From: an uncultured Robinsoniella sp.
GTDB lineage: Bacteria; Bacillota; Clostridia; Lachnospirales; Lachnospiraceae
NCBI GenBank assembly: GCA_900539655.1
Contig: UQCR01000155.1
Span: 1-12,840 of the forward strand
DNA length: 12,840 nt
Reading direction: 5' to 3'
Position numbers and translations under genes: made by a program
Part shown: piece by piece, positions 7,232-12,620 of the stretch
Position numbering within the stretch: the first letter of the stretch is position 1
How the letters are laid out: the number at the start of each line of letters is the position of its first letter
Notes under the pieces: generated by a model
Told to the model about the DNA's origin: nothing
The model's database searches: none
Seen by the model: only the letters and a program-made list of their open reading frames with translations

Positions 7232-8146
7232 CTACCGGCTATGTCCTGATAGCGGCTTCTTATCCTTGTTTTCATACTTTTTTAATACCGCCAGAATCTC
7301 ACTTATTTTTTTACGGGCCGTCTCCGGAAGTTCCCCCATCTCAGCATTTCGCAGAAACTGCGCTTCGGTCTTCCTTCCATATAATGTTGCCAGCCTGCCG
7401 TATGTCTCTTTTGCCAGGTCAACTTCGGTATCTCCAGACTGCAGCTTTTCCGCCCAAACCTCCGGCATATGATCCCGGACTAAAATACAGATATCGCAGG
7501 CAGCCTGTTGTAAATCCGTGCGCTTTAAAATAGGTTCCTTTTGATCAATAGACCATATACCATTCAGCATGTCCTGCGCCAATCTCAAATCACGCTCATC
7601 TGTTCCATTTAGGATTGTATCCACAACCTTCTGTAGCTGCTGGTACTCCTCATCCATTCCCTGTAAAGGAATACTCTTATTTTTATCCAGTCTCTCCATA
7701 ATGTCGCACACCTCCAAGCCAACAGCTTTTTGTATGGATTCCTTTGTGATGTTATTTTCCCTGCAATATTCCAGATAAGTTTCCAGTCCCCCTAAATATG
7801 TAATTTCCTCCAATGGGGTGTCAGCCAGTTCCTCCCATGTATCATAATGGCCCTCTATTGTCATGGCTGCTATCGTACAATCATCAAATTCCAAGTCATA
7901 GAACAGGTCATCATCTGTACTGCACATTCCAATCCGGTAAATATCAGGCTGGTCTTCCTTAGCGTACACATTGAAAAATAACCTGGCTTCATCGGTACTC
8001 GCAACTGCTGCATATTGGTATGGGCTGCCCTTCACCCTGTCCTTGTTCAAGATATACAGCAGGGTGTATTCTCCAAAGTGGTTTCGTTTCAGATACTCCT
8101 TACTGTCATAGATCAATCTCTCAGTTTCTGTCTGTTTTGCTTCCAT
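7232..8146 (-). CDS. Accessory protein with shared B-domain plus a unique C-terminal domain
   Basis: 304 residues from the ATG at 8146, preceded by GAGGTGG; an in-frame GTG at 8158 would add four residues. Residues 10-155 match the second half of the two proteins encoded just upstream. The common core is TIAAMTIEGHYDTWEEL (91-107) and YLEYCRENNITKESIQKAVGLEVCDI (124-149), against YKIAAMTMDGHLDAWEEL and YLEYCKENNISAAAIKAATGWEVLDL. Residues 160-304 are not shared; this part is helical and carries a possible helical hairpin ending ISEILAVLKKYENKDKK. The tail is KPLSGHSR. Family unknown; the first domain defines what I call domain B here. The gene lies within a co-directional accessory run with short gaps, so probably on one transcript. 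Confidence 0.75.
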   Translation of the reverse strand: MEAKQTETERLIYDSKEYLKRNHFGEYTLLYILNKDRVKGSPYQYAAVASTDEARLFFNVYAKEDQPDIYRIGMCSTDDDLFYDLEFDDCTIAAMTIEGHYDTWEELADTPLEEITYLGGLETYLEYCRENNITKESIQKAVGLEVCDIMERLDKNKSIPLQGMDEEYQQLQKVVDTILNGTDERDLRLAQDMLNGIWSIDQKEPILKRTDLQQAACDICILVRDHMPEVWAEKLQSGDTEVDLAKETYGRLATLYGRKTEAQFLRNAEMGELPETARKKISEILAVLKKYENKDKKPLSGHSR

Positions 8147-8169
8147 ATTCCACCTCACCTATTTCTTTA

Positions 8170-8994
8170 TCAACGGCTGTTGTGTCTGCTCTCCAGGTGC
8201 GGTTTATAAGCAGAGTCCTGTTTTTCCAGTTCTGCCATCTTAAATAAATCTAATACCTCCCACCCAGTAGCAGCCTTAATAGCCGCTGCTGAAATGTTGT
8301 TTTCTTTACAGTATTCCAGGTAATCCGCTACCCCCATTTTATGGGGGATTGCTCCAATGCCCCACCTGCTCAGTTCCTCCCAGGCGTCCAAATGGCCGTC
8401 CATTGTCATTGCAGCAATTTTGTACCCTTCCTCCAGCAGCCCAAACAGATATTTATCTGTATATGCGTATCCAATATTAAATTCAACAGTCTTATGCGCA
8501 GAAGGAGAAAAACTAACAGCCCTGTCCTGCCCATATTCTGCCAATCCCTGATAGGTGTCCTCTCCGTGCGCCTCCATTTTTAAAATATGATAGATAATGG
8601 CTCCCTGGTACTTTTGCGAATCCAAAAACTCTTTGTTTTCACAAAGCACTTTGAGTACATCCATCTGGGGGTTTTGTATCTTTGGGGGCAGACTATTTAA
8701 TTCCGTCAGGACTCTTGCAATCTGTATTTCCAGCCCATATTCTGGCTGCTTGCGTTTCAGATAGTCAAGCCAGAACTGCATAAATTCCTGTTTCTTCTCT
8801 GGATTATTTATTTCCCTGCACATTCTTTCCACCGCATGTGCCTCTGATTCTCCGGGTAAGCGCGCTGCATTCCATTCCCCACCCCCAACAGCGTTCAGCA
8901 TATTGCAGATATCCCTGGATAAATCCTTCCCCATTCCCAGTTCTCTCACCTCATGTATCCCTGATGCTTCAAACTTTTCCGGTTCATATTTCAA
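8170..8994 (-). CDS. Accessory protein, shorter paralog of the 9087-10139 protein
   Basis: 274 residues from a TTG at 8994; GAGGAG lies eight bases upstream (9003-9008). It is related to the upstream 350-residue protein across its length but lacks about 75 residues near the N-terminus: MKYEPEKFEA is kept, then the match resumes at DLSRDICNML. Shared landmarks are RLPGESE (45-51), NPEKKQEFMQFWLDYLK (64-80), NKEFLDSQKY (120-129), EEGYKIAAMTMDGHLDAWEEL (188-208) and YLEYCKENNISAAAIKAATGWEV (225-247). The region before the start is also similar between the two genes (same Shine-Dalgarno, spacing and TTG), so the duplication included the translation signal. The deletion could be a functional difference or decay. 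The tail is HLESRHNSR. No known domain or catalytic motif is recognised. Confidence 0.77.
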   Translation of the reverse strand: MKYEPEKFEASGIHEVRELGMGKDLSRDICNMLNAVGGGEWNAARLPGESEAHAVERMCREINNPEKKQEFMQFWLDYLKRKQPEYGLEIQIARVLTELNSLPPKIQNPQMDVLKVLCENKEFLDSQKYQGAIIYHILKMEAHGEDTYQGLAEYGQDRAVSFSPSAHKTVEFNIGYAYTDKYLFGLLEEGYKIAAMTMDGHLDAWEELSRWGIGAIPHKMGVADYLEYCKENNISAAAIKAATGWEVLDLFKMAELEKQDSAYKPHLESRHNSR

Positions 8995-9012
8995 TGTCCT
9001 GTCTCCTCTTTT

Positions 9013-9087
9013 CTAAATAACCGTTATAGCCATTTTTCTTACCCTGCCCTTTACATGGCGGTTTACCTGCCATTTCAGTTTTTTCAC
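9013..9087 (-). CDS. Possible 24-residue basic small protein
   Basis: The GTG at 9087 overlaps the preceding stop by one base (TAGTG) and has AAAGGA seven bases upstream, inside the end of the larger gene. It encodes MKKLKWQVNRHVKGRVRKMA and four more residues (ITVI), strongly basic with nine Lys/Arg in 24, ending at TAG. The coupling and ribosome site are better than expected by chance, and the ORF fills most of the gap between the two paralogs. A second 29-residue frame in the same gap (MAGKPPCKGQ...) has a poorer start. No homology is claimed. Confidence 0.4.
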   Translation of the reverse strand: MKKLKWQVNRHVKGRVRKMAITVI

Positions 9088-10139
9088 TATCGAGTCCTTT
9101 TTCTGTCTGCCTGGCTCACATGATTCATATAATCCTGCTTCTGTAATTTTACCTCATCAAGCAGATCTCCTACACTCCATCCGATAGACGCTGTAATAGA
9201 CGCCGCTGTGATATTTCTTTCTTTACAGTAAATAAGGTAATCCTCAAATCCCTCTCTATGGGGCAACGCGTCGAGGCCCTCCCTGTCAAGTTCGTCCCAG
9301 ACATTAAAGTGGCCATCCATCGTAATCGCCGCTATTTTATAGCCTTCTTCCATCGGTTTAAACAGATCCTCATGAACCGATGTATCACCTATATAAATTT
9401 CAGTAACTTCTTCCTTAGAAATAGAAAAATAGACTGCCATTTCCTGCTCATATTCAGCAACTCCCTTGTAACTGACGGCCCCATCCTGTTCTTTTTTTAG
9501 GATATAGTAAATACTGGCATCATGATACTTTTGAGAATCTAAAAATTTTTTATTTTCTACGAGTACCTTAATTCTCTCCATAAATGGAGTTTCCATGTGC
9601 GTAAATCCTTTGTTTAGTCTTGTTAAAACTTCCGCAGCCTGTATTTCCAGTTCATATTTGGGCCTCATACGTTCCAAATAGTCAATCCAGAATTGCATGA
9701 ACTCACGCCGCTTCTCCGGATTCTTTATCTCCTGATAGGTACGTCTCACTACGTCCGACTCCGATTCTCCTGGTAAACGCATCGCTTCCCATTGCCAGTA
9801 ATCAACAGATTTTGTCATTCTGCATATATCCCAGGCCAGATTTTTCAAAAAGTCCGACTCTCTATTTTTGTCAGGATATCCATATTCCCATAGTTCTCCG
9901 ATCAAGCCTTCTGTCTGCCTTGTAACCTCAATGCTTTTTGCACGGCTGACCTTATATAAGTAATCAATAAGCAGCTTCCTGGCATCCGCAAACCGGAGCG
10001 TATCCAGAACATTTTCGGTTTGGTTGTAAGGATACGGCTTATAGAAAAATGGGGTAAAAATGTCTCCCAATGGTCCTCTCTTCATGAATTCGTCCACGTA
10101 ATCTTTTAATCGTTCAAATTCCTCTGGTTCATACCTCAA
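9087..10139 (-). CDS. Accessory protein with domains A and B, founder-like member of a local paralog family
   Basis: 350 residues from a TTG at 10139, with AAGGAG eight bases upstream (10148-10153). No named family is recognised. The N-terminal half (1-175, 'domain A') contains MRYEPEEFERL, RLPGESESDVVRRTYQEI (121-138) and NPEKRREFMQFWIDYLERM (140-158). It is matched by the 188-residue protein after the relaxase and, with a deletion, by the next gene. The C-terminal half (about 185-335, 'domain B') contains NKKFLDSQKY, EEGYKIAAITMDGHFNVWDEL (264-284) and YLIYCKERNITAASITASIGWSV (301-323). It is soluble, with mixed helix and strand and no signal peptide. The tail is SQADRKRTR. If the oriT assignment is right, this is the second annotated gene to enter a recipient, so a defence-evasion or establishment role is conceivable; that is inference only. 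Confidence 0.78.
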   Translation of the reverse strand: MRYEPEEFERLKDYVDEFMKRGPLGDIFTPFFYKPYPYNQTENVLDTLRFADARKLLIDYLYKVSRAKSIEVTRQTEGLIGELWEYGYPDKNRESDFLKNLAWDICRMTKSVDYWQWEAMRLPGESESDVVRRTYQEIKNPEKRREFMQFWIDYLERMRPKYELEIQAAEVLTRLNKGFTHMETPFMERIKVLVENKKFLDSQKYHDASIYYILKKEQDGAVSYKGVAEYEQEMAVYFSISKEEVTEIYIGDTSVHEDLFKPMEEGYKIAAITMDGHFNVWDELDREGLDALPHREGFEDYLIYCKERNITAASITASIGWSVGDLLDEVKLQKQDYMNHVSQADRKRTR

Positions 10140-10164
10140 TACTCTGTCTCCTTTACATTCTGTA

Positions 10165-10389
10165 TTATCTATTTTTCTGTCTGTCCTGTTTGGGAATGTC
10201 CTCCTTTTTCTGATGCTCTTGTTCGGAAGTTTTCCCCCATATAATAAAATGGCAATATTCGCTTTTATGGTTCTGCAAATATTCCGCCAGTTCGAGAAAT
10301 CCCATTTTTAGTGCAATTTTCGTAACTGCAGTCACGTCAAACATATTGGTTTCACCAGTATCCCTGACCACCAATATCTGCTCTTTCAC
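10165..10389 (-). CDS. Small DUF5049-like protein
   Basis: 74 residues. The core ILVVRDTGETNMFDVTAV (5-22), followed by KMGFLELAEYLQNHKSEYCHFI, resembles a short protein family common in Firmicutes phages and conjugative elements that I recall as DUF5049; its function is unknown. The GTG at 10389 is the only standard start, but its ribosome site is poor: AAGGAG lies about 20 bases upstream. The frame stays open for 21 more codons up to a TAG at 10453-10455, with no ATG, GTG or TTG. The true start may therefore be a rare codon, or the spacing may be bridged by structure. The tail, KKEDIPKQDRQKNR, is strongly charged. It is the first gene after the oriT candidate. Confidence 0.65.
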   Translation of the reverse strand: MKEQILVVRDTGETNMFDVTAVTKIALKMGFLELAEYLQNHKSEYCHFIIWGKTSEQEHQKKEDIPKQDRQKNR

Positions 10390-10467
10390 AATAGGTTCTA
10401 TTACAGTTCCAGCTCCTTCCCTTTTCTTTTTGCCCTCTTTACTTCTGAAAATCTAAGGGGCCGGTCC

Positions 10468-10544
10468 GGACTGGCTTTGCCAGTCCTCTGCAAGATACGG
10501 ATTTTGCCGTACAAAATCCATTCTTGTTAGGGGAGTCCCCCTAA
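10468..10544 (-). other. Candidate origin of transfer (oriT) with a P-type nick-like site
   Basis: Three perfect inverted repeats lie close together: GGACTGGC/GCCAGTCC (10468-10486, 3-base loop), GGATTTTG/CAAAATCC (10499-10519, 5-base loop) and TTAGGGG/CCCCTAA (10527-10544, 4-base loop). Between the first two the minus strand reads GTATCTTGCAGAGG. TATCTTG/C is close to the YATCCTG/Y nick consensus of RP4-like MOBP relaxases, which would place the nick between 10491 and 10490. An inverted repeat directly 5' of the nick is also typical. An alternative 5-bp stem TACGG/CCGTA (10496-10511) overlaps the middle repeat, so two structures compete. The relaxase and MobC in this window are of the matching class. 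The nick position is inferred. Confidence 0.55.
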
Positions 10545-10585
10545 TACCCCCGTATCAGCCTCGAAATGCTGATATCACTCACACA

Positions 10586-10634
10586 TTTCTGCTGTCATCT
10601 TCGCTCAAAATGAGCTGAAATCTGATAGCAGAAA
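10586..10634. repeat. Nested hairpin with outer CTGCTGTCA / TGATAGCAG arms
   Basis: Outer arms TTTCTGCTGTCA (10586-10597) and TGATAGCAGAAA (10623-10634) pair over 12 bp with one G.T. An inner perfect stem GCTCA/TGAGC (10603-10615) has an AAA loop. Confidence 0.6.
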
Positions 10635-10635
10635 A

Positions 10636-10657
10636 GGGAAACTGACAGCAGTTTCCC
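10636..10657. repeat. 9-bp hairpin GGGAAACTG / CAGTTTCCC
   Basis: Perfect 9-bp stem (10636-10644 with 10649-10657) and a 4-base ACAG loop. Its centre reads CTGACAGCAG, a variant of the local repeat word. Confidence 0.65.
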
Positions 10658-10674
10658 CACACCTCACATATTAA

Positions 10675-10706
10675 CCTGCTATCAGCTTCGATTATCTGAT
10701 AGCAGG
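10675..10706. repeat. 11-bp inverted repeat CCTGCTATCAG / CTGATAGCAGG
   Basis: Perfect 11-bp arms separated by 10 bases. The same arms are used again at 10760-10791, which shows a conserved palindromic unit rather than chance self-complementarity. Confidence 0.75.
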
Positions 10707-10759
10707 CAATATGAAATCTGATATCACCAAAGCCTTTTAGATATCAATGTTTTGAGGTC

Positions 10760-10791
10760 CCTGCTATCAGTTACGGATAACTGATAGCAGG
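10760..10791. repeat. 14-bp perfect hairpin, CTGATAGCAG family
   Basis: CCTGCTATCAGTTA pairs with TAACTGATAGCAGG around a CGGA loop. On the plus strand it is followed by ATTTTTA, so it could also act as a terminator for plus-strand transcription, although no plus-strand gene is seen here. Confidence 0.75.
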
Positions 10792-10835
10792 ATTTTTACT
10801 CCATACATGATACCAGATTCCTGTTCCTGATAGCA

Positions 10836-10922
10836 TAATCGCCTTACACACTGTTCTGTCCTCTGTTTTCCCAATCCAATCTGGATTTCTGTTCTATATT
10901 AAATTAAGATTCTATATCTCTG
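10836..10922. other. AT-rich spacer after the methyltransferase, no gene seen
   Basis: The bases just past the methyltransferase stop are AT-rich with no good terminator; the best local stem is only about 5 bp (AATCC/GGATT). Read-through into the hairpin cluster is therefore possible. I see no promoter I would defend for the accessory operon anywhere in 10390-10922. Confidence 0.4.
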
Positions 10923-12434
10923 TCACTGATGATTGTCATAAAATCTCTCCAACGCTTTCTCGAAAGCTCCGATACCAGAAAAGAAACTCCCAATACTCAA
11001 ATCTTCAAAAAGGTATGGCATAGCCCGATACAATTCTTCAAAAATGCTGGTTAGGACATTTACAACGATTGAATTTCCCGCCTGTTTATACGCCTGACTG
11101 TTACTGATCCCTGCCTCCTGCACCTTCTGATAGTCTTCATCGTCAAATCCCATCAGTCTGAAACACTCTAACGGTGTAAGGCGCCGGATTCGTAAGATGG
11201 ATTCCAGGCGGCATATACTTCCACCCTGCGCAGTTATGGTAGGGCAGATGGTTCCATTCCCCTGCACTCTTCCCCGTCTCGTTGTCCCATTGGGATAAGA
11301 CAGGTTTGCGACTCCATTTTCCAGACATTCTTCATATCCTTTGCCAGTATTCTGACGTACCAAAAGTATATTGTCCTTCTGCACCGTGGTAACAGCATAA
11401 CTGAATGTTGATGTTCCACTCAACTCTGACCTTTGTTCAACCTTTCCTGTTTCATCGTAGCTTCCACGGATCGTCCCCACTTCCAGGATCTTTGTCTGAT
11501 CATGGCTTGCAAGTTGGGTATTTGCAACCCCCATCCCTGATAGTATAACGCTCTGCTGGGAATTTCCAATACTTCCAACTACTGCAATATTACTTCTGTT
11601 GGCACCGCTTGCCGTCAATGTAGGATTAGAACCAACAGCAGAATATACCCTGCCTGTCTGCGGGTCACCCAGATATGCCTGTATCTGCCCAACCTTATGC
11701 AGTTTAGATTCCCAGTGTTTTAGTTCCTCCTCTCCCGGCATATACAACAGTGCTTTCCGTTTATCCAAATCTGTGATCAGATTTTGCACCTTATCATCTG
11801 ACAGATAATATTTTTCTTCCACCTCATTTTCAAGGATATCCATCAGCCGCCTTTCGCCTTCCACTGGCTCCGGAAATATAAATTTCCCATTATCATATTC
11901 CTTTTTAATCAGAACAAGATAAACACGTTCCCGATTTTGCGGTATACCGTAATGTTTGGCATTCAAAACCTTCCAATAGGTGTTATAGCCATACTCTTGT
12001 AATTCCTGCTCAAATAGGCGAAAGGTGCTGAGGAACCTTGCCTGAACAATATTTTTCACATTCTCATAGATTCCAAATATTGGCTTTACACTCCGGATCA
12101 CCCTAAGCCACTCCACCAAAAGGGAGGACCTTGTTTTATCCAGATTCTTTGAGCCACATTTTTCACAAAAATCCCGTTTGCTCCAATGTACCTGCAGCGG
12201 ATTCACCTCATGCCCGCAATCCCTGCATTTCCAAACGGAACCGGCCATTTTTCCGCTCAAGCTGAAATCCTGGCACGGGCTTCCACCGCAGACAAAGTTG
12301 AAATAAGGTAGCTTTTTTTCATCGACCTTTGTAATGTCTCCGAGGTTGGCACTCTCGTCAACCCCGTGGATCGCGCAATAACTTTTTACTGCATATTTAT
12401 CAAACTCACAAAAATTTATTAATTTATAATCCAA
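10923..12434 (-). CDS. Circularly permuted DNA (cytosine-5) methyltransferase
   Basis: Transfers a methyl group from AdoMet to cytosine C5 in DNA. Visible motifs are GGSPCQDFS with catalytic Cys54 (motif IV, 50-58), YENVKNI (motif VI, 123-129), PQNRERVYLV (motif VIII, 165-174), the LTPLECFRLMGF segment (419-430) and QAYKQAGNSIVVNV (motifs IX-X, 447-460). A CxxC...CxxC zinc-ribbon-like insert (Cys70, 73, 90, 93) follows motif IV, and residues 200-410 form the target-recognition region. Motif I is absent from the N-terminus: the protein starts at DYKLINFCEFDKYA, which normally follows motif I. Instead SIGSFFSGIGAFEKAL stands at 480-495, eight residues before the stop. The start is a TTG with a close GAAGGG; an in-frame TAG lies nine codons upstream. 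No restriction endonuclease is seen next to it, so it may be an orphan protective enzyme. Confidence 0.9.
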   Translation of the reverse strand: MDYKLINFCEFDKYAVKSYCAIHGVDESANLGDITKVDEKKLPYFNFVCGGSPCQDFSLSGKMAGSVWKCRDCGHEVNPLQVHWSKRDFCEKCGSKNLDKTRSSLLVEWLRVIRSVKPIFGIYENVKNIVQARFLSTFRLFEQELQEYGYNTYWKVLNAKHYGIPQNRERVYLVLIKKEYDNGKFIFPEPVEGERRLMDILENEVEEKYYLSDDKVQNLITDLDKRKALLYMPGEEELKHWESKLHKVGQIQAYLGDPQTGRVYSAVGSNPTLTASGANRSNIAVVGSIGNSQQSVILSGMGVANTQLASHDQTKILEVGTIRGSYDETGKVEQRSELSGTSTFSYAVTTVQKDNILLVRQNTGKGYEECLENGVANLSYPNGTTRRGRVQGNGTICPTITAQGGSICRLESILRIRRLTPLECFRLMGFDDEDYQKVQEAGISNSQAYKQAGNSIVVNVLTSIFEELYRAMPYLFEDLSIGSFFSGIGAFEKALERFYDNHQ

Positions 12435-12449
12435 ATCCCTTCTTAGAGG

Positions 12450-12461
12450 GTGTAGCTACAC
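12450..12461. promoter_or_regulatory. 12-bp palindrome just upstream of the methyltransferase
   Basis: GTGTAGCTACAC is a perfect 12-bp palindrome 15 bases before the TTG start. Palindromes at this place can be operators, and some C5 methyltransferases repress their own genes. Nothing here proves binding. Confidence 0.35.
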
Positions 12462-12483
12462 ATTTTACCCGGGATTACCTCTT

Positions 12484-12605
12484 ACCTCCTTTCAATTGTT
12501 TGAGTGTAATTAGTTACCGAATAAGTTAATAGCTACTGGTACAAATCAAATTTTCATGTCTTGAACTCTTTATTGGATTGGGCTTGACCACCCCCTTTCA
12601 ATTGT
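12484..12605 (-). repeat. Two copies of a Shine-Dalgarno-bearing 16-bp repeat in a gene-free gap
   Basis: ACAATTGAAAGGGGGT (12605-12590) and ACAATTGAAAGGAGGT (12499-12484), read on the minus strand, differ at one base and lie 106 bases apart. Each contains a strong ribosome-binding core, but no standard start codon sits at a proper distance from either. The rest of the 186-base gap between the right-edge gene and the methyltransferase holds no ORF I can support. The copies may mark a small deletion or duplication in an old gene boundary. Confidence 0.45.
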
Positions 12606-12620
12606 CCACATTTTTCAAAT

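Larger units (their letters stand above)
10553..10835. repeat. Cluster of inverted repeats built on a CTGATAGCAG-like word
   Basis: About eleven copies of CTGATAGCAG or close variants (CTGATATCA, CTGACAGCAG) occur in both orientations within 283 bases. They assemble into hairpins at 10553-10574, 10586-10634, 10636-10657, 10675-10706 and 10760-10791, with extra half-sites at 10718-10726 and 10827-10835. Spacing is irregular, so this is neither a CRISPR array nor simple iterons. It abuts the oriT candidate and precedes the accessory operon, so it may be protein-binding DNA (operators or relaxosome accessory sites) or a folded leader RNA. No gene is seen in it. Confidence 0.8.

Noticed and set aside
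10453..10521. 22-codon ORF MDFVRQNPYLAEDWQSQSGP.. on the minus strand across the oriT repeats
   Set aside because: It lies wholly over the palindromes, has no well-placed ribosome site, and other frames over the same stretch are open too. It is best seen as a by-product of the oriT sequence.
10675..10760. Promoter for the accessory operon (TTGATA / TATCAG-like hexamers on the minus strand)
   Set aside because: Spacing and hexamers are poor and the matches come from the repeat word itself.
10767..10808. 13-residue leader-peptide-like ORF (MYGVKILLSVIRN) entering the 14-bp hairpin
   Set aside because: It suggests attenuation, but there is no clear ribosome site, no regulatory codon run and no following terminator T-run on that strand.
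10553..10835. CRISPR-like array
   Set aside because: The repeats are short palindromes in both orientations with irregular spacing, and no cas genes are present.
10923..12434. Complete restriction-modification system
   Set aside because: Only the methyltransferase is visible; neither the partial gene at the right edge nor the downstream genes look like an endonuclease.
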